A stretch of 53,217 nt of DNA from Novosphingobium panipatense (GTDB lineage Bacteria; Pseudomonadota; Alphaproteobacteria; Sphingomonadales; Sphingomonadaceae): NCBI RefSeq assembly GCF_002149965.1, contig NZ_MSQB01000008.1, positions 1 to 53,217 on the forward strand, read 5' to 3'. Below, one piece after another: positions 33,997 to 44,128 of the stretch (position 1 is the stretch's first letter; each line of letters starts with the position of its first letter). Made by a program: the position numbers and the translations under genes. The notes under the pieces were generated by a model. That model saw only the letters and a program-made list of their open reading frames with translations. It ran no database searches and had not been told where the DNA came from.

Positions 33997-34240
33997 GTCG
34001 CTCGGCTGCGACTGGCCTCCCTATGGCAAGCGATCCGTTCAGGCCTATCGAAGCCGGGGGCCGGGCGATAGGTTTGCGACGCGATTGTGCCGCCGACCCT
34101 ATTGTTATCACCTCTAGAAACAATCCGATTACAGAATTGAAATAAACATATCTAGGCATCGTCCCGGAACTTCGACGTATCCGTAAAGCGGTCCCGGTTG
34201 GCCGCCGTAGAACATCGCTAGAAACTGGGAGAGAACGAGG

Positions 34241-37117
34241 ATGTCGAAAGTCGGCAGGATTTCCGCGTGGCTGTGCGGCGCTAGTCTGGCGTGTATCGCG
34301 CCGCAAGTCTTCGCGCAGGATACGGCGGGCCGCACCGAAGGCAGCCCGGACGAGGTCAGCCCGAACGAGGTCAGCGCGGCCGATATCATCGTCACCGGAT
34401 CGCGCGCTGTTCGCAACGGCGACAGCATGCCCTCTCCGGTGACCGTGATCCAGCCTTCGACGATGCTGGCGGTCCAGCCCGGCACGCTGGCCGATGCGCT
34501 CAACACGCTGCCGGTCTTTGCAGGCGCACGCGGGCGCACCAGCAATCCCACCTCCACCGGCAGCGGCGGCGCGGGGAACGGCTCGGCCAACCAGCTCAAC
34601 TTGCGCAATCTCGGCCCAACTCGCACCCTGGTGCTGATGGACGGACTGCGGGTGCCGCCGACGCTGCTCAACGGTGTGGTCGATGTCGATATCATTCCGC
34701 AGATGCTGGTGCAGCGCGTCGATACGGTGACCGGGGGCGTCTCCGCCGTCTACGGGTCGGACGCCGTCAGCGGCGTGGTGAACTACATCATCGACAAGAA
34801 GTTCGAAGGGCTCAAGATGCAGGCCAGTTCTGGCATCTCGCAGCGCGGCGACGCTTCGCAATACGACATCGGCATTGCCGCCAGCACCAACCTGTTCGGT
34901 GGACGCGGCCATATCGAGGCAAGCTACGAATACCGCAAGGAAGGCGGCATCGACTACCGAAGTAAGCGTGCCTACCTCGACAGCATCGGCGTGACCGGGG
35001 CGGGCACGGCCGCCAATCCCTATGTCCTGCAACACGACGTCCGGCAGGCGACGACGCCTTTCGGCGGCCTCATCACCAACGGCGTGCTCAGAGGACAAAT
35101 TTTCAACCCGGACGGCACTCTGCGGCCGTTCGTGAACGGTACGGCCACCGGAACCAGCGGCGTCCAGATCGGTGGGGACGGCGGTTATTACGATTCCTCG
35201 CTGGTTTCTCCGCTGGAATTCAACCAGATCTTCGGCCGGTTCGATTTCGACGTGACCGACAACGTGCATTTCCATGCGCAAGTCGCCGGTGACATCAAGA
35301 CCAACCAGAACTACGCGGATCCGCTAAGGCTTTCCGGCGTGACGATGTCGGCCAGCAACCCTTACCTGCCGCAAATCTATCGCGACCGGATGCTGGCGGC
35401 GGGACAGCAGACCTTCACATTCAGCGAACTGTTCGGCAACGATACGCCGCGGCTCAATCCGGTCTCGCATACCGGGCAGTGGACCGCGAACGCGGGCCTC
35501 AACGGCAAGCTCGGCAGCTTCGACTGGAACCTCGATTACGTCTGGGGCGTGACCACGCTCAAGACCACACTGAACAACAACGTCAATTCGCAGAACCTCG
35601 CCGCCGCGCTGGATGCCGTTACGGACCCGGCCACCGGCAATGTGGTCTGCCGCGTCAGGCTGACCGATCCGGGCCGCTATCCGGGCTGCGTTCCGCTCAA
35701 CCCCTTCGGCGCCGGGGCCGCGAGCGCCGATGCGCTGGCCTATGTCATGCCCAGCACGCATTACCGCGCGCAGACTCGCATGAACGACATATCCGGCAGC
35801 GTGGCGGGTTCTCCCGTCGATACCTGGGCAGGTCCGCTGAATGTGGCGCTTTCCGCCGAATGGCGCAAGGTCGGCTTCTCGGCAACGAGCGACGGTGAAC
35901 CGGGGGCACTCGCCGACTGCACCGGATTGCGATACAATTGCGCCGTCGGTTCCAAACTCTGGACCAACAGCCTGGCCAGCACCGACACGGTGAGCCAGAC
36001 CGTGCGGGAGATCGCGGTCGAGGCCGACATACCATTGCTCAAGGATGTGCCCTTCGTTCAATCGCTGAACGTCAACAGCGCTGCGCGCTACACGCATTAC
36101 AACACCAGCGGCACGTATTGGACTTGGAAGCTGGGGCTCGACTGGCACCTGACCGATACCCTGCGGATACGCGGCACGCGATCGAGGGACATTCGCGCGC
36201 CCACGCTTTACGAACTTTTCGCGCCGCCGAATTCGATCCCGGTCAACCCGACCGACCTGCTCACCGGCCAGAGCCCGCGCGTCCAGCAGACGGACCTGTC
36301 CAACCCCGACCTGAAGGCGGAGATCGCCAATACGCTGACCGGCGGCATCGTCTGGAGCCCTTCTTCGCGGGCCAGCATTGCGGTAGACGCCTATCACATC
36401 ACCATCAGTGACGCGGTGACGCAGATCGCAGGGTCCACGACGGCCTACCAGCAGGCCTGCTACGCCAGTGGCGGCACCTCGATCTATTGCGCGCTGCAGG
36501 AACGCCCGAACGGCTTTGCCGACACGAGCGCGGCCAATGCAGTAACGGCCTGGTACACGCTCTACATGAACCTCGCCGAAGTGGAGACCTGGGGCGTCGA
36601 TGTGGAGGGCAACTATACCACCAGCCTGTTCGAGCAGCCTGCCTCTTTCCGCGTGCTGACGGCATGGCAACCACATGTCTATTATCGCCAGCCCGGTACG
36701 ACCACGATCGATCAGGGCGGCGTCGCCTTCGGCCCTCTGGGACTTTCCGCCGGACCGGCCTGGCGCATCAGCGGTTTCGCACATTTCCAACCCGCCGAGC
36801 ACTTCAGCGTGGACGTGCTGGAGCGGTGGCGCAGCGCGATGAAGCTGGGCGGCGATCCCACGCAGGTCTGGGCAGGCAACCACATCCGTTCCTTCGCCAC
36901 CACCAACCTGACCCTGACCTTCGACACCGGAGCCGACTTCGGCGCCACTACCGGCAAGGCCGAATTCTACGTGAACGTCACGAATCTCTTCGACGCCAAA
37001 CCACCGGCCGGCGCCTATTCAGGCAACGGCACACGAGCAGGCCTGCGCGACGGTTTCGCACTCAGCGACGACCCTATCGGCCGCGCTTTTCTTGCCGGGG
37101 TACGGCTGAAGTTGTAG
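34241..37117 (+). CDS. TonB-dependent receptor, large
   Basis: This 958-residue outer-membrane receptor has a signal peptide ending near residue 26 (PQVFAQ), TonB-box-like DIIVTGSR, a plug (SMPSPVTVIQPSTM, NQLNLRNLGPTRTLVLMDG, DTVTGGVSAVYGSDAVSGVVNY) and a long beta barrel. This is the receptor class common in sphingomonads and xanthomonads for plant oligomers and aromatic compounds. The start is well supported by GGGAGAGAACGAGG. It stands alone, divergent from an MFS gene, but next to the ring-cleavage cluster. No STN domain is seen. Confidence 0.92.
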   Translation: MSKVGRISAWLCGASLACIAPQVFAQDTAGRTEGSPDEVSPNEVSAADIIVTGSRAVRNGDSMPSPVTVIQPSTMLAVQPGTLADALNTLPVFAGARGRTSNPTSTGSGGAGNGSANQLNLRNLGPTRTLVLMDGLRVPPTLLNGVVDVDIIPQMLVQRVDTVTGGVSAVYGSDAVSGVVNYIIDKKFEGLKMQASSGISQRGDASQYDIGIAASTNLFGGRGHIEASYEYRKEGGIDYRSKRAYLDSIGVTGAGTAANPYVLQHDVRQATTPFGGLITNGVLRGQIFNPDGTLRPFVNGTATGTSGVQIGGDGGYYDSSLVSPLEFNQIFGRFDFDVTDNVHFHAQVAGDIKTNQNYADPLRLSGVTMSASNPYLPQIYRDRMLAAGQQTFTFSELFGNDTPRLNPVSHTGQWTANAGLNGKLGSFDWNLDYVWGVTTLKTTLNNNVNSQNLAAALDAVTDPATGNVVCRVRLTDPGRYPGCVPLNPFGAGAASADALAYVMPSTHYRAQTRMNDISGSVAGSPVDTWAGPLNVALSAEWRKVGFSATSDGEPGALADCTGLRYNCAVGSKLWTNSLASTDTVSQTVREIAVEADIPLLKDVPFVQSLNVNSAARYTHYNTSGTYWTWKLGLDWHLTDTLRIRGTRSRDIRAPTLYELFAPPNSIPVNPTDLLTGQSPRVQQTDLSNPDLKAEIANTLTGGIVWSPSSRASIAVDAYHITISDAVTQIAGSTTAYQQACYASGGTSIYCALQERPNGFADTSAANAVTAWYTLYMNLAEVETWGVDVEGNYTTSLFEQPASFRVLTAWQPHVYYRQPGTTTIDQGGVAFGPLGLSAGPAWRISGFAHFQPAEHFSVDVLERWRSAMKLGGDPTQVWAGNHIRSFATTNLTLTFDTGADFGATTGKAEFYVNVTNLFDAKPPAGAYSGNGTRAGLRDGFALSDDPIGRAFLAGVRLKL

Positions 37118-37180
37118 TAAGCTGGAATTAACCTGGGAGATGTGTCAGTCCTAGAACTGCGTCATCATGTTGTTTGACGG

Positions 37181-38080
37181 TTAAAGCCATCGCGTGAAGA
37201 AGTCTGAAATCACGGAGACTGCCTCTTCTAGCGGGCGCTTCTGGTCATAGAGATCGACATGTGTGGCGCCCTCGATCGTGTGAAGGCGCTTGGGTTGCTT
37301 CGCCTGATCGAAGGCTTCGTGTGTCATCCACGCCGTCACCGCCCTTTCAGCGGTGATCATAAGCAGCGGGCGCGGCGCGATCATGCCAATGAAACGGAAG
37401 GCGTCGAATGTCGCCATCCTGTCGATACTGTCCCAAGTGAGCGTCTTGGCCGCGCGCGGGTGGTCGCCGCGCGGTGTACAGTAATAGTGCCAGCCTTCGA
37501 AGACGTGTTCTCCGCCGGCGCGTGCCGCGGCTTCGTCGGCAGGGAAGATCGGGAATGCGCCGATTTCGCCGTGTCGTGCCGCCTCGGAACGGGCCTGCGC
37601 GGCGCTGGCGAGCAATGCGTCGAGGGCGGCGGGATCCTGTTGCCCATCGGCGCCTACGCGAATTTGTCTACCAACGTCCACTGCTGCGACTGTCGCCACC
37701 GCGCCAATGCGCCGATCCCCGGCCGCGGCTTGAATGACATATCCGCCCGACGCGCAAATGCCGAGAACGCCGATCCGTTCCGGCGCCAGGTCGGGTCGGG
37801 TCCGCAGCCATGACAGGGCCGCCTTGAAATCCTCCACACGCTGGGCGGGGTCTTCCAATCCGCGCGGTTCTCCTCCGCTGGCGCCCTGATGAGCGGCATC
37901 GAACGTCAGCACATGAAAGCCCTGTTCGCACAGCTTGCGGGCATATAGCGCCGGCGATTGTTCTTTCGTGGCGCTACCGGGATGCCCGAGGATGAGCGTG
38001 CGCCCGTTCGGCAGTTTCGGAGTGTAAAGACACGCCGCAATCGTCATGCCGGCGCTCGCGAATGCAATGTTCTGTTTCAT
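37181..38080 (-). CDS. alpha/beta hydrolase, dienelactone-hydrolase-like
   Basis: This 299-residue alpha/beta hydrolase has HPGSATKEQSP (oxyanion region), FDAAHQGASGG, and the nucleophile elbow GICASGGYV with Ser111 (a variant of GxSxG). The late GATHVDLYD supplies a likely catalytic His. The ATG at 38080 follows GAAAGGCC and gives MKQNIAFASAG. It lies 37 bases after the CocE-like gene on the same strand, so the two form an operon. It probably hydrolyses esters or lactones; the substrate is unknown. Confidence 0.82.
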   Translation of the reverse strand: MKQNIAFASAGMTIAACLYTPKLPNGRTLILGHPGSATKEQSPALYARKLCEQGFHVLTFDAAHQGASGGEPRGLEDPAQRVEDFKAALSWLRTRPDLAPERIGVLGICASGGYVIQAAAGDRRIGAVATVAAVDVGRQIRVGADGQQDPAALDALLASAAQARSEAARHGEIGAFPIFPADEAAARAGGEHVFEGWHYYCTPRGDHPRAAKTLTWDSIDRMATFDAFRFIGMIAPRPLLMITAERAVTAWMTHEAFDQAKQPKRLHTIEGATHVDLYDQKRPLEEAVSVISDFFTRWL

Positions 38081-38117
38081 GGGAAGTTGGCCTTTCAAAG
38101 GGAAGGGATGAACAGCA

Positions 38118-40040
38118 TCAGGAACCCGCGGCGAGTGGCAGCAGAACCGCGCTGCGTGCATCGGGTGCATGGAACAGGCGCTGCGTGGCCTTGACGTAAT
38201 CCTCGGGCGCGGCGCGGAACACGTTGGCGACGTAGCTCTGCGGATTTCGGTCGTAGAGCGGGAACCAGCTCGACTGGATCTGCACCATGATCCGGTGCCC
38301 CGGCAGGAAGACATGGTTCGCATCGGGCAGGACGATATCGTAGCGTTCGACCCGGCCCGGGGTGATCGGTTGGGGACGCGCGGGATCGTTTCGATAGCGT
38401 CCTCGCAGGATGTTCATGGAGATCGGCAACTGGTAGCCGCCCATGGCAGGCTGCTCGGGCATGGCGTCCGGGTAGACGTCTATCAGCTTGACCACCCAAT
38501 CCGCATCGCTGCCGGAGGTAGAGGCATAGAGATGGGCGACCGGTTGACCGGCAATATGCTCGGGTGCCGTGAGCACGGGCGACGTGTATGTCAGGACATC
38601 GGGACGAGATGCAGCGAACCGCTGGTCGTCCACCAGCCAGGTATCCCAGCTCGAATCCGGTCCGTAGATGGAAAGGTCCGGCTGCGGGCGATAGGGCACC
38701 GGCTTGGCGGGATCGCTGACGTACTCGTCGTAGCCGGACGACACCTCCTGCCCGTCGATGGACAGCCTGCCGCCGGTATCGAGATACAGCGGAAGCGAAC
38801 CGCCTCCCGCTACGGGCCAGTCGGGCAGGTTCTCCCAACGGTTGTCTCCGCTGGCGAAGGCGACGACCCGCGCGATATCGGCTGGCGGCGCACCGTCCTT
38901 GAGGTGTTCGTCGAGGAAAGGAATCAGGACATGCGCGCGAAACCATTCGCCAGTGCGCTGGCCCCAGTCGAGCGGGCCAAGCCGGGCGCCCGAGCCGTTC
39001 TGCTGCCCATGATACCACGGGCCCAGCACCAGATGCACTTCGCGGGCCTCGGCTTTTACCGCCTGATAGACGGCGGGTGCGCCGTAATTGTCTTCCTGAT
39101 CCCAGAGCCCATCCACCAGCATGGTCGGCACTGTCAGCCTCTTGCGCGCCAGAATGCGGTCGAGCGCCTGACCCTGCCAGTAAGCGTCGTAGTCCGGGTG
39201 CGCCGCAAGCCGGTTCCAGAACGCCAGCTGCTCCATGCCCATGGCGCCGGCCAGTGCCCCTGCCGAGCCGTATCGCAGATCCGCGTCGTAATCGTCCCGC
39301 GCTGTGACTGGCCAGCGCACGGCCGAGTGCTTGTCTGCCGTCTGGTTGTAGATGTAGCTCAGCATCTCCTGACGGAAAGCGCCGTTGTGGAACCAGTCGT
39401 CGCCTTTCCAGGTGTTGACCATCGGGTTCATCGGCACTGAAGCCCTGAGTGCCGGATGCGGATCGACGAGGCTCATCAGTGCGGTGAAACCATCGTAGCT
39501 GCCGCCGATCGTGGCGACCCGTCCGTTGGTTTCGGAGATATGCCGCACCAGCCAGTCGATCGTGTCCCAGGCATCGGTCGAATGGTCGGTTTGCGTCGGG
39601 TTCAGCGGGCCGCGCAAAGGCCGGTTGACTATGTAATCGCCGCCGGACGCGAACTTGCCGCGAACGTCTTGCACCACAATGATGTAGCCGTGCCGCGCCA
39701 GGTCGGCATAGCTGGGGAACAGGATATCGCCGAGTTTTGGGCCGTCCTGCTGCGTCGTCATCGCGTCGGCGCCATAAGGCGTGCGGTCGAGCAGCATCGG
39801 CGCCGACGTCAGTCCTTTCGGGACGATGACGACTGTGTGCAGCAGGACGCCGTCACGCATAGGGATCTCGTAAGTACGGCGCCGATAGTCGCGCTCGATC
39901 GCAGGCGGAACGAAAGTCGCGGGAATATCGGAGGCGGACGTTCGTGCCTGCGCGATGGGTGGCAGGCCAGTCGCCGCGACCAAAAGGGCTGCGCCGAACC
40001 CGAGAATACTCAGAATATTGGTTTGGTAGGGCCTGCGCAT
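38118..40040 (-). CDS. CocE/NonD (peptidase S15)-family hydrolase, exported
   Basis: This 640-residue protein starts at ATG 40040 with a signal peptide (NILSILGFGAALLVAATGLPPIAQA). The alpha/beta hydrolase domain has the nucleophile in GGSYDG (Ser181), preceded by VVQDVRGKFASGG, and is followed by a helical cap and a C-terminal jelly-roll domain. This is the layout of cocaine esterase, glutaryl-7-ACA acylase and X-Pro dipeptidyl peptidases. It is the first gene of an operon with the smaller hydrolase and is divergent from paoA (240 bp between starts). It likely acts on esters or amides in the periplasm. Confidence 0.85.
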   Translation of the reverse strand: MRRPYQTNILSILGFGAALLVAATGLPPIAQARTSASDIPATFVPPAIERDYRRRTYEIPMRDGVLLHTVVIVPKGLTSAPMLLDRTPYGADAMTTQQDGPKLGDILFPSYADLARHGYIIVVQDVRGKFASGGDYIVNRPLRGPLNPTQTDHSTDAWDTIDWLVRHISETNGRVATIGGSYDGFTALMSLVDPHPALRASVPMNPMVNTWKGDDWFHNGAFRQEMLSYIYNQTADKHSAVRWPVTARDDYDADLRYGSAGALAGAMGMEQLAFWNRLAAHPDYDAYWQGQALDRILARKRLTVPTMLVDGLWDQEDNYGAPAVYQAVKAEAREVHLVLGPWYHGQQNGSGARLGPLDWGQRTGEWFRAHVLIPFLDEHLKDGAPPADIARVVAFASGDNRWENLPDWPVAGGGSLPLYLDTGGRLSIDGQEVSSGYDEYVSDPAKPVPYRPQPDLSIYGPDSSWDTWLVDDQRFAASRPDVLTYTSPVLTAPEHIAGQPVAHLYASTSGSDADWVVKLIDVYPDAMPEQPAMGGYQLPISMNILRGRYRNDPARPQPITPGRVERYDIVLPDANHVFLPGHRIMVQIQSSWFPLYDRNPQSYVANVFRAAPEDYVKATQRLFHAPDARSAVLLPLAAGS

Positions 40041-40280
40041 GGATGGCCTTTGCTTCTGCGTTGGCTGTGGCCTGCCGACTTGGCAAAGGGCGAGCAAAAA
40101 TGCCCGTTATGCTCTGTTAGAAACTGCGATTGCCGCCGCCTCGGCATCCGTGATCCGGGCCTTTCCATCGTTTCGGCTGACGGCGGCACCACTGTGGCTT
40201 GGAGCGGGCACTCAGGGTGGGTCCTGGCGTTACCCGCAACATCGATTGAAAGAATTCGTCCGTACCGGGAGGTCTGCGCA

Positions 40281-40802
40281 ATGAGCATGATCATAAACGG
40301 ATTGCCTGCCGAAGTTCCCTTGGATCCCCGTGTTTCCCTGCTGGATTTCCTGCGTGACGACCTTCGTCTTCACGGTACGAAGAAAGGCTGCGATCAAGGC
40401 GCTTGCGGGGCCTGCACGGTGCTGGCTGACGGAGAGCGCATCCTGTCGTGCCTCGCGCTGGCGGTTCAGTACGAGGGACGTTCCGTCACCACGATCGAGG
40501 GCGTCGGCACGGCCACCGAATTGCACCAGTTGCAGCAGGCCTTCATCGAGCATGACGGCTTTCAGTGCGGCTATTGTACGCCCGGCCAGATCTGCTCGGC
40601 GATCGGCATGGCCGAAGAAATCCGCCGCGGCGTGCCCAGCCATGTCACCGATGATCTCGACGCGCCGACAATGCCGTTCTGCGCCGAGGAAATACGCGAA
40701 AGGATGAGCGGCAACTTGTGTCGCTGCGGCGCGCACAACGGGATCGTCGAGGCTATCGCTGCAACCTTCGCGGCTCTGCCTGAAGCGGAGGCTGCGGAAT
40801 GA
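40281..40802 (+). CDS. paoA: aldehyde oxidoreductase iron-sulfur subunit, PaoA-like
   Basis: This 173-residue [2Fe-2S] subunit belongs to a molybdenum hydroxylase. The first cluster is GCDQGACGACTVLADGERILSC (21 residues shortened here to the Cys pattern C-x4-C-x2-C plus a later C), and the second is CGYCTPGQ with CRCG. In E. coli PaoABC the subunit starts with a Tat signal; none is visible here. The frame extends far upstream, but the ATG at 40281, behind GGGAGG, starts the canonical domain. It overlaps the next gene by 4 bases (ATGA). Confidence 0.88.
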   Translation: MSMIINGLPAEVPLDPRVSLLDFLRDDLRLHGTKKGCDQGACGACTVLADGERILSCLALAVQYEGRSVTTIEGVGTATELHQLQQAFIEHDGFQCGYCTPGQICSAIGMAEEIRRGVPSHVTDDLDAPTMPFCAEEIRERMSGNLCRCGAHNGIVEAIAATFAALPEAEAAE

Positions 40803-41776
40803 CCCCGCTGCGTTACGCCCGTGCCGCCGACGCGCAGGACGCCGTGCTTCAGGCTCAGGCCGGAGCAAGGTTTCTTGGCGGCGGCACCAATCTCGTCGAT
40901 CTGATGCGCGAGACCATCGAACGCCCGGAAGCGCTTGTTGACGTCTCGGGTCTTGCCAATGGGATCGAGGAATCCCGCGACGGCGGCGTGCTGATCGGTG
41001 CCGCCACGCGCAACACCGCCGTCGCGGCGCATCCGGTCGTGCGAAAGCGCTATCCGGTGCTCGCCCGCGCAATTCTCTCCGGCGCCAGCGCCCAGATCCG
41101 AAACATGGCAACCACGGGCGGCAACCTGCTTCAACGCACGCGCTGTGCCTATTTCTACGATGAGGAGGGTTCGCGCTGCAACAAACGGCATCCGGGCCAA
41201 GGCTGCGATGCACGCGAAGGCTTCAATCGCAACCACGCGATCCTCGGCGCCTCTAGCGCCTGCGTCGCGGTACATCCTTCGGACATGGCTGTGGCGCTGG
41301 CGGCGCTTGATGCCGTTGTCCACACGCGCACTTCGCAAGGTGAACGGCAGATAGCGGTGACGGATCTGCACCGCCTGCCCGGCGATCGGCCCGACATCGA
41401 GACGATGCTCGAACCGGACGAACTGATTACCGCAATCGCGCTGCCCCCTGCATTGCCCCGCTCGACTTATCGCAAGGTTCGCGACCGTTCGAGCTACGCT
41501 TTCGCCCTGGTCTCCGTGGCGGGCGCCGTGCAGGTCGAGGGCGGGCGGGTTCTCGACGTGCGTCTTGCGCTCGGCGGGGTTGCCCACCGTCCCTGGCGTG
41601 CGCGCCGTGCCGAGGACATCCTGCGCGGCGGCGCTGCCGACAGGGCTGCTTTCGCGGCTGCCGCAGACGCCGAACTGGCGGAGGCATGTGCGCTGAGCGA
41701 CAACGGCTTCAAGATCGAACTGGCACGCCGCACGATCATTGCGGTGCTCGAGGAACTCACAGGAGAACGGCCATGA
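40799..41776 (+). CDS. paoB: aldehyde oxidoreductase FAD subunit, PaoB-like
   Basis: This 325-residue FAD-binding subunit has the family signatures FLGGGTNLVDLM, GATRNTAVA and SAQIRNMATTGGNLLQRTRC. The Cys set in RTRCAYF, SRCNKRH and GCDA matches the extra [4Fe-4S] insertion of PaoB/YagS. It forms a heterotrimer with the flanking subunits and passes electrons from Mo to FAD. Start and stop overlap both neighbours by 4 bases, so expression is translationally coupled. Confidence 0.88.
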   Translation: MTPLRYARAADAQDAVLQAQAGARFLGGGTNLVDLMRETIERPEALVDVSGLANGIEESRDGGVLIGAATRNTAVAAHPVVRKRYPVLARAILSGASAQIRNMATTGGNLLQRTRCAYFYDEEGSRCNKRHPGQGCDAREGFNRNHAILGASSACVAVHPSDMAVALAALDAVVHTRTSQGERQIAVTDLHRLPGDRPDIETMLEPDELITAIALPPALPRSTYRKVRDRSSYAFALVSVAGAVQVEGGRVLDVRLALGGVAHRPWRARRAEDILRGGAADRAAFAAAADAELAEACALSDNGFKIELARRTIIAVLEELTGERP

Positions 41777-44100
41777 GCATCGCCAAGGATCCCAAGGGTC
41801 TCATCCAGGGTGCCGCGCAGGGGCTGATGGCCAAGGCTGTCGCGCTGGCGCCCGACGCCTGGGTGCCGGGGGGCGTACCCGATCCGCTGATCGGCCGTCA
41901 GCACGGCCATGTCGGCCGCGCGGTATCCCGGATCGACGGTCCGCTGAAAGTCTCGGGCACGGCCCGGTTCGCCGCCGAGTTTCCCATGGAGCACATGGTC
42001 TTCGCGGCCATCCTCTTCAGTACCATCGCCAAGGGGCGCATCGTCACTCTCGAAACGGCGCGTGCGCAGGCGGCTCAGGGCGTGGTTGAAGTGATGACGC
42101 ACCGCAATGCCCCCCGCCTTTCACCGCCACCCGTCTTCATGTCGAATCCCAAGGCAGCCGGCGGAGACAATCTGCCGGTGATGCAGGACGACCGGATCCA
42201 CTGGAACGGTCAGCCGGTAGCCGTCGTGCTCGCGGAGACGCAGGAACAGGCCAACCACGCTGCGTCCCTGATCGAAGCGACATACGAGACCGAGCCCGCC
42301 ATTACCGCCTTCGACGAAGCTCGTTCCCATGCCCGGCCTGCGGAATTCATGGGTGAACCGCTGCATGACGAGAAGGGCAAGGCCGAGACCGCCTTGAGCA
42401 CTTCTGCCGTCCGCATCGATGCCACATACCGAACCCCGCGCCATAATCACAACGCCATCGAACTGCACGCCGTGACGGTGGCATGGCAGGACGGTGTCCT
42501 GCGCCTTCATGATGCCTCCCAGCTGGTCAGCCATACGGCCTGGTCGCTTGGGCAGATCTTCGGCATCCCCGAGGACAAGGTCCTCGTTACTTCGCCATAT
42601 GTCGGTGGCGGCTTCGGCGGCAAGTGCATGTGGCAACACCATGTCCTGGCTGCTGCGGCGGCGAAGCTTTGCGGACGCCCCGTAAGGCTCGTCCTCTCGC
42701 GCGAAGGCGTCTACCGGCTGGTCGGAGGCCGTTCGCTTACCGAGCAGCAGGTGAGCCTGGGCGCGGATGCGGATGGCAGGCTGAAGGCTCTGATCCATCG
42801 CGGCCTGACGGCGAAGACGCCCTCGAATGTGATGCCGGAGCCTTTCATTCTCGCGTCTCGTAGTACTTATGCTGCCGAAGCGATCGAACTCGATGTGCAT
42901 AGCGTCGAGCTGGACCTGCTGGCCAACACCTTCATGCGCGCGCCGGGTGAATCCGTGGGAACTTTCGCCCTGGAATCCGCCATGGACGAATTGGCCGAAG
43001 CGTTGGCCCTCGATCCCATCGAACTGCGCATTCGCAACGAGCCCGATGTCGATCCGCTGAGCGGGTTGCCGTTCTCCTCGCGCCGGATCGTCGATGCCTG
43101 GCGCGCGGGCGCAGAAGCGTTCGGGTGGTCGCGGCGCAGTCCGACCCCTGGCAGCAGGCGGGAGGGCGAATGGCTGGTCGGTATGGGCTGCGCTACGGGC
43201 ACGTACCCCTATTACCGCATGCCGGGCGGCGCTGCGCGGCTGACCCTGACACCACGCGGCGCCAGCGTAGGGATTGCCGCGCATGAAATGGGCATGGGCA
43301 CGGCTACCGCGCAAGTGCAGGTAACCGCAGAACGTCTTGGCCTGCCGATCGACGCGGTTGATTTTCACTACGGGGACTCCAGGCTTCCCGGCACCGTGCT
43401 TGCGGGAGGATCGCAGCAGACCGCCGCCATCGGCGCCGCGGTGATTGCCGCGCATCGCCTGCTCATCAAGGAACTGTTTGATATCGTCGGCAACGATTCT
43501 CCCCTCGCGGGGATCAAACCCGATGATGTCGCATGTCGTGACGCAGGCCTGTGCGTACGGGACGACCCGGAGCGACATGAGACTTATGCCTCCATCCTTG
43601 CCCGCGCCGGGCGCGCTTCCATCGAAGTGACAGGCGAAGGTCCATTACCGCTCGAACTCATGCACTGGTCGATGCACAGCCATGCCGCGATGTTCTGCGA
43701 AGTGAAAGTCAATGCGATTACCGGCGAACCGAGGGTCACGCGCTTCCTCGGATCGTTCGACTGCGGGCGCATCCTCAACCCCAAGACCGCGGCAAGCCAG
43801 TTCCGCGGCGGCATCATCATGGGCCTTGGCCTTGCACTCATGGAGGAAACCCAGGTTGACGAGCGCAATGGCCGGGTGATGAACCCCAGCCTTTCCGAAT
43901 ATCATGTGCCGGTTCACATGGACGTGCCGGAGATCGACGTGATCTGGACCGACATCCCCGATCCGCACACGCCGATGGGCGCTCGCGGCATCGGTGAGAT
44001 CGGTATTACCGGCACGGCAGCCGCGGTCGCAAATGCCATCTATAACGCCACGGGGAAACGGGTTCGCGACTTGCCGATTACGCTCGACAAGTTGCTCTGA
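41773..44100 (+). CDS. paoC: aldehyde oxidoreductase molybdenum subunit, PaoC-like
   Basis: This 775-residue xanthine-dehydrogenase-family catalytic subunit binds molybdopterin. Motifs include VGGGFGGKCM, AGGSQQTAAIGAAV and the C-terminal GARGIGEIGITG with the catalytic base Glu. The start ATG at 41773 overlaps paoB by 4 bases. The trimer oxidises aldehydes, often aromatic ones, to acids. PaoC from E. coli has 732 residues; this one is longer at the N-terminus (KDPKGLIQGAAQGLMAKAV). No XdhC/PaoD-type chaperone gene is seen here. The substrate may be an aromatic aldehyde, in line with the neighbouring ring-cleavage cluster. Confidence 0.88.
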   Translation: MSIAKDPKGLIQGAAQGLMAKAVALAPDAWVPGGVPDPLIGRQHGHVGRAVSRIDGPLKVSGTARFAAEFPMEHMVFAAILFSTIAKGRIVTLETARAQAAQGVVEVMTHRNAPRLSPPPVFMSNPKAAGGDNLPVMQDDRIHWNGQPVAVVLAETQEQANHAASLIEATYETEPAITAFDEARSHARPAEFMGEPLHDEKGKAETALSTSAVRIDATYRTPRHNHNAIELHAVTVAWQDGVLRLHDASQLVSHTAWSLGQIFGIPEDKVLVTSPYVGGGFGGKCMWQHHVLAAAAAKLCGRPVRLVLSREGVYRLVGGRSLTEQQVSLGADADGRLKALIHRGLTAKTPSNVMPEPFILASRSTYAAEAIELDVHSVELDLLANTFMRAPGESVGTFALESAMDELAEALALDPIELRIRNEPDVDPLSGLPFSSRRIVDAWRAGAEAFGWSRRSPTPGSRREGEWLVGMGCATGTYPYYRMPGGAARLTLTPRGASVGIAAHEMGMGTATAQVQVTAERLGLPIDAVDFHYGDSRLPGTVLAGGSQQTAAIGAAVIAAHRLLIKELFDIVGNDSPLAGIKPDDVACRDAGLCVRDDPERHETYASILARAGRASIEVTGEGPLPLELMHWSMHSHAAMFCEVKVNAITGEPRVTRFLGSFDCGRILNPKTAASQFRGGIIMGLGLALMEETQVDERNGRVMNPSLSEYHVPVHMDVPEIDVIWTDIPDPHTPMGARGIGEIGITGTAAAVANAIYNATGKRVRDLPITLDKLL

Positions 44101-44128
44101 AATTCCCGCATCTCCGGGCGATTGCGGG

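Noticed and set aside
39456..40280. N-terminal extension of the PaoA-like frame
   Set aside because: The extension lies opposite the CocE-like gene and the good ribosome site and canonical [2Fe-2S] start are at 40281.
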